From Nonomuraea longispora (GTDB taxonomy: Bacteria; Actinomycetota; Actinomycetes; Streptosporangiales; Streptosporangiaceae): DNA of 64,000 nucleotides. The notes under the pieces are model-generated. The model saw only the letters and a program-made list of their open reading frames with translations, had not been told where the DNA came from and did no database searches. Below, one piece after another: positions 1-7,928 of the stretch. The position numbers and the translations under genes were made by a program. Location of the stretch: contig NZ_SMJZ01000005.1 of assembly GCF_004348345.1 (NCBI RefSeq), positions 1-64,000 of the forward strand, written 5' to 3'. The stretch's first letter is position 1, and the number at the start of each line of letters is the position of its first letter.

Positions 1-612
1 TCCCTCGACGAAGCCCCAGCGCAGCCCGCGCCTGAACCACAGGCGTCGCGGCAGGACCTTCTTGCTGAACTCCTGGAACCGGTTGAACAGCCCGACGAGG
101 AAGGTGCGTACCACCGAGCCCACGCCGGCGTTGCCGCTGCGCACGTCGGTGACGTACTGGCCGAGGTCGCGGAACGGCAGGCAGGTGGGCGCCGCCCTGA
201 GCAGTTCGGTGGCCTGGCAGGAGTAGTGGTCGGCGTCCTTGCGGGTGCGGGCCAGCAGCAGCGGCAGCAGCGCCGGCTCGGGCTCGGGAGCGGCCTGCGG
301 CTCGTCCGGGTCCACCCGTCTGAGCCAGGCCTCCTTCCAGTACAGCGAGCAGGCCGTCTGGCAGCCGCCGTGCGCCTCGCCGTCGCAGCGTGCCCCGGTC
401 AGGTGGACGGCCCGTTCCATCCGGCGCATGCCGCTGCGGCTGATCGTGTCGCACAGTTTGTGCGCGACCTTGTGCACGGTCATCCGCCGGCCGCAGAAGC
501 GCGCCATCTCCGGCATGAACGGCAGGCTCTCCAGCTCACCCCGCTCGTCCAGCGTGGCGAGGATCTCGGCCTCGCTGCGCACCTCGACGAGATCGCCCAC
601 CCGCAGGTTCAC
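1..612 (-). CDS. Uncharacterised conserved Cys-containing protein of a glycan cassette (3' end missing)
   Basis: The frame starts at GTG 612, sharing GTGA with the stop of the DUF4910 gene, and stays open to the window edge, so the C-terminus is missing. The protein begins VNLRVGDLVEVRS and contains RFCGRR and KLCDT. A cluster CDGEAHGGCQTAC followed by SLYWKEAWL has three Cys and one His spaced like a metal site. From memory, proteins with this signature sit beside DUF4910, PIG-L and SDR genes in polysaccharide loci of several phyla and are annotated only as hypothetical. It is the last visible gene of a coupled cassette. Function is unknown; a metal- or Fe-S-containing enzyme is only a guess. 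Confidence 0.75.
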   Translation of the reverse strand, partial: MNLRVGDLVEVRSEAEILATLDERGELESLPFMPEMARFCGRRMTVHKVAHKLCDTISRSGMRRMERAVHLTGARCDGEAHGGCQTACSLYWKEAWLRRVDPDEPQAAPEPEPALLPLLLARTRKDADHYSCQATELLRAAPTCLPFRDLGQYVTDVRSGNAGVGSVVRTFLVGLFNRFQEFSKKVLPRRLWFRRGLRWGFVEG

Positions 613-1874
613 GCGCCCTCCCTCTTCAGCAGCCCCGCCGCCTCCAGCGCCTGCGCCGCTTCCGCCACCGCGCGGAAGGGCAGGCCGGACCGGTCGGCGA
701 CGTCCAGCAGGCAGTGCGCGCCGTCCGACAGGTTCAGCACCCACAACATCGCCATCTGGGCCTGTTTCGTGTCACTCCGGCCGCCGATCGATCCGTACAG
801 GCCGCGCCGGCCCAGCTGCGGCTCGCCGTACGGGCTGAGGTTCAGGTAGCGGCCGTCGCCCTCCAGCACCTCCACCGCCGACCACAGCGCCTCCAGCGTG
901 TCGGCCATGGACTCCGGCGAGACGAGGTCCAGGTCGTCGCCCGAGGTGTGGTATTCGGGGTAGCCGGCGTACGGCGTCCTGGTGAGGCTGCCAACGGGCA
1001 GGTCGAAGCCGGGCGAGCAGTACTGGCGCTCGTCGTAGCCGTACGGTGAGAAGTCCGTGATCGTGTGCGGCCGTTCCCGCAGCACGTGCGCCATCACCCG
1101 GTCGATGCCGGCGTCCCCGCGCCTGCTGCGCTTGTAGGTCAGCGGGCCGCGGTCGCCGGCGCAGGCCAGTGTGAGGCCGTGCCTGATCCTGGAGACGCGC
1201 TCGCGGTTGCGCGCCAGCCACGTGATGGCCCCGATCGTGCCGGGCGCGAACACGAAGCGGTAGGTCAGGCGCGGCCGCTCCAGCCGGGAGGCCAGCGCGG
1301 TCGCCACGGCGAGCCCGGCGAGGTTGTCGTTGGCCAGCGACGGGTGGCACGTGTGGCACGAGATGAGCACCTCGTCCGTCGTCCGTCCGCGTACGACGTG
1401 CTCGGCGTACGTCAGGTGACCGTCGGCCAGCGTCGAGTCGATCACTACCTTGTACGGCCCCTCGCCGAGGCCGTCGAGCGTGCTCTGACTGAGGCAGAAC
1501 CCCCACGTCTCGGCGTAGTAGGCGGTCCGGTAGGGGACCAGGCCGGGCCGCTCGGGCAGCGTGTGCAGGTGGGGCCGCAGCTCCGCCAGCGTCATCGTGG
1601 CCGACACGGGGACGCTGTAGCCGACGACGTGCAGATTGGAGCGCCGGAAGTCGACGACCCTCGCGCCGTCCGCGTCCATGACGTAGGCGTCGCGGACGTT
1701 CCACTCCTTGGGGACCGCCCAGTCGAGCACCTGCGTGCCCGTCGGCACCTCGTGCACGTCCAGGTCGAGGTGTTCGGCGAGGATGCCGAGCGTGGCGCGC
1801 ACCCCGTCGCCCGTGATGGAGCGGCACAGCGGGTAGAGCCGCGCCACCAGGGCGTGCATCTCCTCTCCCGTCAC
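609..1874 (-). CDS. DUF4910 family M28-like zinc aminopeptidase/hydrolase
   Basis: About 421 aa. The start RLYPLCRSITGDGVR is typical of DUF4910 proteins, which combine an M28-like metallohydrolase fold with a C-terminal winged helix. Zinc-site residues are visible in SCHTCHPSLANDNLAG and in EYHTSGDDLD near the C-terminus. The tail (residues ~350-420) looks like the helix-turn-helix module. Start: GTG 1874 overlaps the upstream SDR stop as GTGA, matching the coupling seen across the cassette; ATG 1859 with GGGAG in front is an alternative. Family members are common in O-antigen and polysaccharide clusters, but the substrate is not known. It may act on an amide-linked sugar or a glycan precursor (inference). 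Confidence 0.85.
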   Translation of the reverse strand: MTGEEMHALVARLYPLCRSITGDGVRATLGILAEHLDLDVHEVPTGTQVLDWAVPKEWNVRDAYVMDADGARVVDFRRSNLHVVGYSVPVSATMTLAELRPHLHTLPERPGLVPYRTAYYAETWGFCLSQSTLDGLGEGPYKVVIDSTLADGHLTYAEHVVRGRTTDEVLISCHTCHPSLANDNLAGLAVATALASRLERPRLTYRFVFAPGTIGAITWLARNRERVSRIRHGLTLACAGDRGPLTYKRSRRGDAGIDRVMAHVLRERPHTITDFSPYGYDERQYCSPGFDLPVGSLTRTPYAGYPEYHTSGDDLDLVSPESMADTLEALWSAVEVLEGDGRYLNLSPYGEPQLGRRGLYGSIGGRSDTKQAQMAMLWVLNLSDGAHCLLDVADRSGLPFRAVAEAAQALEAAGLLKREGA

Positions 1875-2890
1875 GGCCTCAGCTCCGCGGTGACCGTGCC
1901 GCTCGACCGCCGCTCGGCCAGCCAGGCGAGCCTGGTGAACCGCTCGCGGAAGTCGGCCTGCGTCAGGCCGTAGGTCCGGTAGGCCTCGGCCAGTTCGACC
2001 GCGCCCGCCTTCACCGTCCAGCGGGCGTGGAAACCCGGCAGCGCCTGCCTGATCCGCGAGAAGTCCACCCGATACGAGCGCGGGTCGGCCCCGGTCTCGC
2101 CCGTGATGAGCAGCCGCGATCCCGGCACCGCCTCCACGACGTGCCCGGCGATGCCGGCGACGGTGAGGTTGTTCTGCTCGCCGCCGACGTTGAACGCCCT
2201 GGCGTGCACGGCCTCGCGTGGCGCGTCGAGCATGGCGGCGAAGGCGTCGGCGATGTCGGCCACGTGCACCAGCGGCCGCCACGGGGTGCCGTCGGACAAC
2301 ACGCGCACCTCGCCGGTCAGGTGGGCGTGGCCGACGAGGTTGTTGAGCACGATGTCGGCCCGCAGCCGCGGCGAGAACCCGAACGCGGTCGCGTTGCGCA
2401 GGAGCACGGGTGTGAAGTCGTCGTCGGCCAGCTCCAGCAGCTCGTCCTCGACCCGCACCTTCGACTCCGCGTACGGGGTCACGGGCCGCAGCGGGGCGTC
2501 CTCGCCGAGCAGGTCGTCCCCACCGGAGGCGCCGTACACCGAGCAGGTGGAGGCGTACAGGAAACGGCGCACGCCGACGTCGCGGGCGAGCCTGGCCAGG
2601 CGTACGGAGGCGTGGTGGTTGATGGAGTAGGTCAGCTCGGGCGAGAGCGCGCCGAGCGGGTCGTTGGAGAGCGCGGCCAGGTGGATGACCGCGTCGACGC
2701 CTTCGAGCAGTTCCGCGCGTACGTCTCGCAGGTCGGCGCGGTGGCCCGGCGGGTCGGCGGGCGGGGGACCGAGCACGCAGCCGGCGAACAACCCGGAGTC
2801 CAGGCCCGTCACGTCGTGACCGGCCGTGGCCAGCCGCCCGGCCATGACGGTGCCGAGGTAGCCCTGGTGCCCGGTGAGCAGGACACGCAT
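1871..2890 (-). CDS. NAD-dependent epimerase/dehydratase (extended SDR)
   Basis: 339 aa extended short-chain dehydrogenase. The Rossmann motif GHQGYLG lies at residues 7-13, with STCSVYG and the catalytic YAESK (Tyr-x3-Lys) in the expected order. It probably epimerises, dehydrates or reduces a nucleotide sugar in the cytoplasm. The PIG-L gene lies 6 bp upstream, and the stop overlaps the GTG of the DUF4910 gene. The substrate cannot be read from sequence. If the neighbouring cytidylyltransferase makes CDP-glucose, this SDR is the only candidate in view for a dehydratase or reductase of that branch. Confidence 0.9.
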   Translation of the reverse strand: MRVLLTGHQGYLGTVMAGRLATAGHDVTGLDSGLFAGCVLGPPPADPPGHRADLRDVRAELLEGVDAVIHLAALSNDPLGALSPELTYSINHHASVRLARLARDVGVRRFLYASTCSVYGASGGDDLLGEDAPLRPVTPYAESKVRVEDELLELADDDFTPVLLRNATAFGFSPRLRADIVLNNLVGHAHLTGEVRVLSDGTPWRPLVHVADIADAFAAMLDAPREAVHARAFNVGGEQNNLTVAGIAGHVVEAVPGSRLLITGETGADPRSYRVDFSRIRQALPGFHARWTVKAGAVELAEAYRTYGLTQADFRERFTRLAWLAERRSSGTVTAELRP

Positions 2891-2896
2891 GTCGTT

Positions 2897-3547
2897 TCAG
2901 CCTCCAGCTAGGTCGAGCGAGATCTTGTCGAGGTAGAAGGCCTCGGCGTAGCGTGCGTGACACTGAACGCCGCGGACCCTGGCGAGACCGAGGAACGCCT
3001 CCCTGTCGAACCAGGTGCGCCGGCGTTGTGACGGGTAGTGCTCCCACAGCAGGGCGACCTTGCGTTCGGCGAGCGCGAGGTCGAGCGGCTGGTACGCGTG
3101 GGCGCGGCCGAGATCGCCGTCCCATTTGAGGATCTCGTAGCCGAGCGTGAGGTGGTCTCGGAAGGCGGTGGGCACCAGCCGGGCCAGGCCCCTGTGGTCC
3201 TGGTGGGCGTCGCCGGCGTGGGGCGCGAGGATCAGGTCGGGTTCGGTGCGCAGACGCAGCTCCTCGACCGCCGTCTTGGCTTCGTCCCAGTGGGCGGGCA
3301 GCCGTCCGTCGGGCACCTTGGCCACCGTGATCCGCAGGTCGGCGCCGGGGCAGAAGGCGGCGAGCGCCCTGCGCTCCTCGCGCTCGCGATCGGTGCCGCC
3401 GCCCGACAACACCAGGACGTCGACCTGCACGCCGGGGTGGGAGGTGCAGACGGCGAGCAGGGTGCCGCCCGCGCCGATGGCGATGTCGTCGCAGTGGGCG
3501 GCGAGCGCGGCGATCCTGCGCAGTCCGGTGGGGATGAGCCGTTTCAT
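2897..3547 (-). CDS. PIG-L family deacetylase
   Basis: 216 aa. The N-terminal AHCDD (residues 17-21) is a variant of the canonical AHPDD motif, and APHAGDAHQDH supplies the second metal-binding cluster (H-x2-D-x-H-x-DH). These Zn-dependent enzymes remove N-acetyl groups from GlcNAc-type substrates (MshB, LmbE, teicoplanin deacetylases). Start ATG 3547 overlaps the cytidylyltransferase stop as ATGA, so the two are translationally coupled. The context suggests deacetylation of an amino sugar or of a sugar attached to a carrier. The Pro-to-Cys change beside the metal ligands is unusual, but all ligands are present. Confidence 0.88.
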   Translation of the reverse strand: MKRLIPTGLRRIAALAAHCDDIAIGAGGTLLAVCTSHPGVQVDVLVLSGGGTDREREERRALAAFCPGADLRITVAKVPDGRLPAHWDEAKTAVEELRLRTEPDLILAPHAGDAHQDHRGLARLVPTAFRDHLTLGYEILKWDGDLGRAHAYQPLDLALAERKVALLWEHYPSQRRRTWFDREAFLGLARVRGVQCHARYAEAFYLDKISLDLAGG

Positions 3548-4323
3548 GCTGTGCGCTCCCACAACGCCCACGGGCGGTCGCCACGCGAGTAGGCGCGGTC
3601 GAGCTCCAGCCGCTGGTTGACGGTGTCGGTGGGCCGCCAGTAGCCGCGGTACGGGTAGGCGAGCAGCCGTCCGCGTTTGGCCAGCTCCCTGCACCCGTCG
3701 ACGAGCAGGTCACCGTTCTCGGGGATGTGGTCGAAGACCTCCTGCCGTAACACGAAATATCCGCCGTTGACCCAGAGCGGCATTTCGGTGACCGCGGTGA
3801 TCTGGTCCACCAACCCGTCCGGCGTGATCCCGACGCAGTGGAAGGTGCCCGGCGGCGGCACGGCCATCAGCGAGCCGCCCGCGTCCGACCTGGCGAACCT
3901 GTCGATGATCTCCGGCAGCGGCGCATCCGTGAGCACGTCCGCGTAGTTCGCCAGGAACATCTCGTCGCCGTCGAGGTGGTCGCGCACCCGGCGCAGCCGC
4001 TCGCCGATCGACGACTCGATCCCGGTGTGCACGAAGGAGACCGTCCAGTCGGAGATGTCGTTGCCCAGCAGCACGATGTCGCCGCCGCGCAGCACGAAGT
4101 CGTTGGACGCGGTCTCCTCGTACGTCAGGAAGAAGCTCTTGATGTGCTCGGCGCCGTACCCCAGGCAGAGCACGAACTCCTTGTGACCGAAGTGCGCGTA
4201 GTAGCGCATGACGTGCCAGAGCAGCGGCCTCGGACCGACGAGCTGCATGGGCTTGGGCACGTCGCCCGGCGCCCCGGTGCGCATGCGGGTGCCGTATCCG
4301 CCGCAGAAGAGGACGACCTTCAC
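3544..4323 (-). CDS. Glucose-1-phosphate cytidylyltransferase-like nucleotidyltransferase
   Basis: 259 aa. FCGGYGTRMR at residues 7-16 is the nucleotide-binding loop of sugar-1-phosphate nucleotidyltransferases, followed by GDVPKPM. The sequence resembles RfbF-type cytidylyltransferases, which activate glucose-1-P with CTP to give CDP-glucose. The methyltransferase upstream ends at 4320, so stop and start overlap (ATGA). No CDP-glucose 4,6-dehydratase (RfbG) is visible, so the CDP-sugar route is either completed elsewhere or the enzyme uses another substrate. The family call is firm; the nucleotide preference is inferred. Confidence 0.85.
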   Translation of the reverse strand: MKVVLFCGGYGTRMRTGAPGDVPKPMQLVGPRPLLWHVMRYYAHFGHKEFVLCLGYGAEHIKSFFLTYEETASNDFVLRGGDIVLLGNDISDWTVSFVHTGIESSIGERLRRVRDHLDGDEMFLANYADVLTDAPLPEIIDRFARSDAGGSLMAVPPPGTFHCVGITPDGLVDQITAVTEMPLWVNGGYFVLRQEVFDHIPENGDLLVDGCRELAKRGRLLAYPYRGYWRPTDTVNQRLELDRAYSRGDRPWALWERTA

Positions 4324-5531
4324 ACGACCTCCAACGTGGGGATGGGGAAGACCAGCCGGCCACCCCAGTCATGGACGTACGACAGCTGCTCGACCAGCTC
4401 CTCGCGCAGGTTCCACGGCAGGACGAGCACATAGTCCGGCCGGTCCGCGGCGATCCGGCCGGTCGGGAGGATCGGGATGCGGGCGCCGGGCGTGAACCTG
4501 CCGTGCTTGTACGGGTTGCGGTCCACCGTGTACGCGAGCAGGTCCGGCCGTACGCCGCAGTGGTTGAGCAGCGTGTTGCCCTTGCCGGGAGCGCCGTACC
4601 CGACCACGGTCCGGCCCGATTCGGCGGCGTCTATGAGGAAGCGCAGCAGGTCACGCCGGACCCTGGCCACCCGCCCCGCGAACTCGGCGTAGCCGGAGAC
4701 CTCGTGCAGCCCGGCCGCCTTCTCCAGGGCCAGGACGTCGGCCACCCGCGGCGACGGCGCACTCCCGTACTCCGAGGGCCTGGCCCACAGGCGGATGGAG
4801 CCGCCGTGGGTCTCCAGCAGTTCGACGTCCACCACCGCCAGGCCGCCGCTCGCCAGCGCCCGCCGCGCCGACGCGACGGTGTAGTACTGGAAGTGCTCGT
4901 GGTAGATCGTGTCGTACTGGTTGCGCTCGATCAGCGTGAGCAGGTGCTGCACCTCGACGGAGACCATGCCGTCGTCGGCGACCAGCGTGCGCAGCCCCTC
5001 GGTGAAGCCGATCACGTCGGGGATGTGCGCGTAGACGTTGTTGGCCACGACGAGGTCCGCGCGCCCGTGCTCCCGCACGATCGCCCGCGCGCTCTCCGGC
5101 GTGAGGAACGCCGTCACCGTCGGCACGCCGCGCTCCCTGGCCGCCGCGCCGACGTTCACCGACGGCTCGACGCCGAGGCAGCGCACACCCCGCTCGACCA
5201 CGTGGCGGAGCAGGTAGCCGTCGTTGCTGGCCACCTCCACCACGAAGGAGCCCGGCTTCAGGTCGAGCCCCGCGACGAAGGCCCTGGCGTGCTCCACCCA
5301 CGAGGTGGAGTAGGAGGAGAAGTAGGCGTAGTCGGTGAAGGTCTCCTCGGGGGAGATCAGCGGCGGGATCTGCGCCAGCCAGCACGACGTGCACACGCGC
5401 AGCCGCAGCGGATAGGTGACCTCCGGCTCGTCGAGCTGACCGGCGGTGAGGACGCGTTCGCAGGGGGGCGTCGCCCCCAGGTCCACGACACCGGTCATGT
5501 CGGTGGAGCCGCATAAACGGCAAGGTGTCAT
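4320..5531 (-). CDS. Deoxysugar C-methyltransferase (NovU/TylCIII-type)
   Basis: 403 aa with the three-part layout of sugar C-methyltransferases: an N-terminal zinc-binding segment (CRLCGSTD and VCTSC), a central SAM-binding Rossmann domain (VEVASNDGYLLR), and a C-terminal domain with GYGAPGKGNTLL. The family (EvaC, NovU, TylCIII) methylates C-3 of dTDP-4-keto-deoxysugars, giving branched sugars. It is the first gene of the coupled cassette, divergent from rfbC across only 44 bp. Its presence suggests that the 4-keto intermediate made by RfbB is diverted in part to a C-methylated sugar (inference). Confidence 0.88.
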   Translation of the reverse strand: MTPCRLCGSTDMTGVVDLGATPPCERVLTAGQLDEPEVTYPLRLRVCTSCWLAQIPPLISPEETFTDYAYFSSYSTSWVEHARAFVAGLDLKPGSFVVEVASNDGYLLRHVVERGVRCLGVEPSVNVGAAARERGVPTVTAFLTPESARAIVREHGRADLVVANNVYAHIPDVIGFTEGLRTLVADDGMVSVEVQHLLTLIERNQYDTIYHEHFQYYTVASARRALASGGLAVVDVELLETHGGSIRLWARPSEYGSAPSPRVADVLALEKAAGLHEVSGYAEFAGRVARVRRDLLRFLIDAAESGRTVVGYGAPGKGNTLLNHCGVRPDLLAYTVDRNPYKHGRFTPGARIPILPTGRIAADRPDYVLVLPWNLREELVEQLSYVHDWGGRLVFPIPTLEVV

Positions 5532-5575
5532 TCGTACGCTCCGATGGCGGATTTCTCGTTGGTACTGTGCGGGCC
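5532..5575. promoter_or_regulatory. 44-bp divergent promoter region, rfbC / C-methyltransferase
   Basis: The two starts (5531 minus, 5576 plus) are separated by 44 bp, so their promoters must overlap. On the plus strand TACTGT (5563-5568) lies seven bases before the ATG of rfbC, the geometry of a -10 box for leaderless transcription. No good -35 was found on either side and the minus-strand promoter is not clear. Confidence 0.4.
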
Positions 5576-6154
5576 ATGGATCCCCTCGGCATCGACGGAG
5601 CGTGGGTGCACACGCCGCGCGTCCACACCGACTCCCGTGGATCGTTCCTCGAGGCGTTCCGCGCGTCCGGCCTGCCGCGGCGCTTCGACGTCGCCCAGGT
5701 CAACTGCTCGGTGTCCGGCCGCGGGGTGCTGCGGGGTGTGCACTTCGCCGACGTGCCGCCCGGCCAGGCGAAGTACGTGATGTGCGTGTCGGGCAGCGTC
5801 CTCGACGTGGTCGTCGACCTGCGGACCGGATCGCCCTCGTTCGGCCGCTGGGAGGCGCGCACGCTCGACGACCGCACACGCCGCGGCATGCTGATCGCCG
5901 AAGGGCTCGGGCACGCGTTCATGGCGCTGAGCGAGCAGGCCACGGTGGTCTACCTGTGCTCGCAGCCGTACGCGCCCGGCCGCGAGCACGGGGTTCACCC
6001 GCTCGACCCGGCCCTCGCCATCGCCTGGCCGGCCGGCGTCGAGCCCGTGCTGTCCGACAAGGACGCCAAGGCGCCCTCGCTCGACGAGGCACTCGCGGGC
6101 GGGCTGCTGCCGGATCACCGCGCGTGCCGGGAGTTCTACGCCACGCTGCATTGA
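5576..6154 (+). CDS. rfbC: dTDP-4-dehydrorhamnose 3,5-epimerase
   Basis: 192 aa cupin-fold epimerase of the RmlC family. LRGVHF carries the likely catalytic His56; the family segment around PYAPGREHG and LDPALAIAW follows near residues 131-151. It inverts C-3 and C-5 of dTDP-4-keto-6-deoxyglucose. The ATG at 5576 is preferred over an in-frame upstream extension because family proteins begin here and a -10-like TACTGT sits seven bases upstream. It is the only plus-strand gene of the sugar cluster, and its 3' end overlaps that of rfbD by 19 bp (convergent). Confidence 0.93.
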   Translation: MDPLGIDGAWVHTPRVHTDSRGSFLEAFRASGLPRRFDVAQVNCSVSGRGVLRGVHFADVPPGQAKYVMCVSGSVLDVVVDLRTGSPSFGRWEARTLDDRTRRGMLIAEGLGHAFMALSEQATVVYLCSQPYAPGREHGVHPLDPALAIAWPAGVEPVLSDKDAKAPSLDEALAGGLLPDHRACREFYATLH

Positions 6155-6993
6155 GGCCCCGCATTCGCGGCGATGACCGGCCAGGCCGCGTGCAGCGCCG
6201 CCCGCCAGTGGCGCAGCGGCTCGGCTTTCGTGCAGGCGAGCACGCTGCTGGCCGGGCGCCGAGCGGGCCGGGGCCAGGCGGTGCCGGCGACCGGCCGCAC
6301 CCTCCCGGGGTCCGCGCCGAGCAGCGTGAAGACCTCCTTGGCCAGGCCGTACCACGTCGTCTCGCCCGAGCAGACGCCGTGGTAGACGCCCGGCGGCAGG
6401 TCCGACCGGGCCAGCCGTACGAGGAAGTCGGCCAGGTCGGCGGCCCACGTCGGCTGCCCGCGCTGGTCGTCGACCACGTCCACGAACGGGCGCTCACCGG
6501 CCAGCCTGATCATGGTCCGGACGAAGTCGGCGCCGGTCGCGCCGTACAACCACGCGGTCCGTACGACGTAGTGGCCGTGCTCCAGCGCCGCGCGCTCCCC
6601 CGCCAGCTTCGTGCGCCCGTAGGCGTTGACCGGCCCGGTGGGCGCGTCCTCCCGGTACGCCGCCGCGCTCGCGCCGTCGAAGACGTAGTCGGTCGAGACG
6701 TGCACCAGCCGCGCCCCGATCAGGTCGCACGCCTCGGCCAGCCAGCGCACCGCGTGCCCGTTGATCGCCAGCGCCTCCGCCTCACGCGACTCGGCCTCGT
6801 CCACGGCGGTCCAGGCGGCGCAGTTGATCACCGCGTGGGGCCGGTAGGCGCACACGAAGTCGCGTACCGCGCGCCGGTCGCGCAGGTCGAGCTCGCTGCG
6901 GGCGAGCGCGAGCACCGGGTCGCCGGTCAGCGCCGTACGGTCGAGCACGTCGGTGGCGAGCATGCCGCCCGCGCCCGTGATGAGCCATCTCAT
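6136..6993 (-). CDS. rfbD: dTDP-4-dehydrorhamnose reductase
   Basis: 285 aa SDR of the RmlD family: GAGGMLA at residues 7-13, STDYVF at 100-105 and Tyr125-x3-Lys129 (YGRTK). It reduces the 4-keto group of the RmlC product to give dTDP-L-rhamnose or a related 6-deoxyhexose. It lies 11 bp downstream of rfbB in a minus-strand rfbA-rfbB-rfbD run. The last 19 bases overlap the 3' end of rfbC on the other strand. Confidence 0.93.
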   Translation of the reverse strand: MRWLITGAGGMLATDVLDRTALTGDPVLALARSELDLRDRRAVRDFVCAYRPHAVINCAAWTAVDEAESREAEALAINGHAVRWLAEACDLIGARLVHVSTDYVFDGASAAAYREDAPTGPVNAYGRTKLAGERAALEHGHYVVRTAWLYGATGADFVRTMIRLAGERPFVDVVDDQRGQPTWAADLADFLVRLARSDLPPGVYHGVCSGETTWYGLAKEVFTLLGADPGRVRPVAGTAWPRPARRPASSVLACTKAEPLRHWRAALHAAWPVIAANAGPQCSVA

Positions 6994-7004
6994 GGCGCCT
7001 CCCG

Positions 7005-7928
7005 TCAGGCCGTCCACCAGCCGCGGTGTTCGGCGTACCAGCGCACGGTGTCCTTCAGCCCTTGCTCGAACGTGATCTCCGGCCGGTAGCCCAGGGCGCG
7101 CAGCTTCGTGTCGTCGAGGGAGTACCGGCGATCGTGGCCCTTGCGGTCCTCGACGTACTCGACCAGGTCCCAGCCCCGGCCGCAGGCCTCCAGCAGGAGG
7201 CCGGTCAGCTCCAGGTTGCTCAGTTCGGCCGTGCCCGCGATGTGGTAGACCTCGCCGGGCCAGCCCTTCTCCATGACCAGCCGGATGCCGGCGCAGTGGT
7301 CCTGGACGTGGATCCAGTCGCGCACGTTGCCGCCGTCGCCGTAGAGCGGGACGGTCGCGCCGCGCAGCAGCCGCGTGACGAACAGCGGGATGATCTTCTC
7401 GGGATACTGGCGGGGGCCGTAGTTGTTGCCGCAGCGGGTGATGGAGACGTCCAGTCCGTACGTCGTCGCGTAGGAGAGGGCGATCAGGTCGGCGCTCGCC
7501 TTGGAGGCCGCGTACGGCGAACGCGGCGCCGGCGGTGCGTCCTCGGCCCAGGAGCCCGACTCGATCGTGCCGTACACCTCGTCGGTCGACACCTGCACCA
7601 CCTTCGCCACCCCGGCCTCCAGGCAGGCCTGCAGCAGCGTCTGCGTGCCCAGCACGTTGGTGCGCACGAACTCGGCCGCCTCCACGATCGACCGGTCCAC
7701 GTGGGACTCTGCGGCGAAGTTGACCACCACGTCGTGACCGGGCACGACCTCGGACAGCAGGCGGGCGTCGCACACGTCGCCGTGCACGAACGTGTGCCGC
7801 GCCCCGTCGAGGTTGGCTCGGCTTCCTGCGTAGGTGAGCTTGTCCAGCACCGTCACGTCCGCGGCGTCGAGGCCGTGCACGAAGTGGGAGCCGATGAACC
7901 CCGCGCCGCCCGTCACCAGAATTCTCAT
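7005..7928 (-). CDS. rfbB: dTDP-glucose 4,6-dehydratase
   Basis: 307 aa. GGAGFIG at residues 7-13, STDEVYG at 114-120 and YAASK (Tyr139/Lys143) are the signatures of RmlB, and the STDE motif carries the acid/base pair of the dehydratase. It converts dTDP-glucose to dTDP-4-keto-6-deoxyglucose, the branch point for rhamnose and for C-methylated or amino deoxysugars. ATG 7928 overlaps the rfbA stop (ATGA), so the two are translationally coupled. Confidence 0.95.
   Translation of the reverse strand: MRILVTGGAGFIGSHFVHGLDAADVTVLDKLTYAGSRANLDGARHTFVHGDVCDARLLSEVVPGHDVVVNFAAESHVDRSIVEAAEFVRTNVLGTQTLLQACLEAGVAKVVQVSTDEVYGTIESGSWAEDAPPAPRSPYAASKASADLIALSYATTYGLDVSITRCGNNYGPRQYPEKIIPLFVTRLLRGATVPLYGDGGNVRDWIHVQDHCAGIRLVMEKGWPGEVYHIAGTAELSNLELTGLLLEACGRGWDLVEYVEDRKGHDRRYSLDDTKLRALGYRPEITFEQGLKDTVRWYAEHRGWWTA

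Noticed and set aside
226-3592. Long open frames on the plus strand across the glycan cassette
   Set aside because: They are Arg/Val/Ala-rich shadows in high-GC DNA without domain motifs; the minus-strand frames have recognisable families and 4-bp overlaps.
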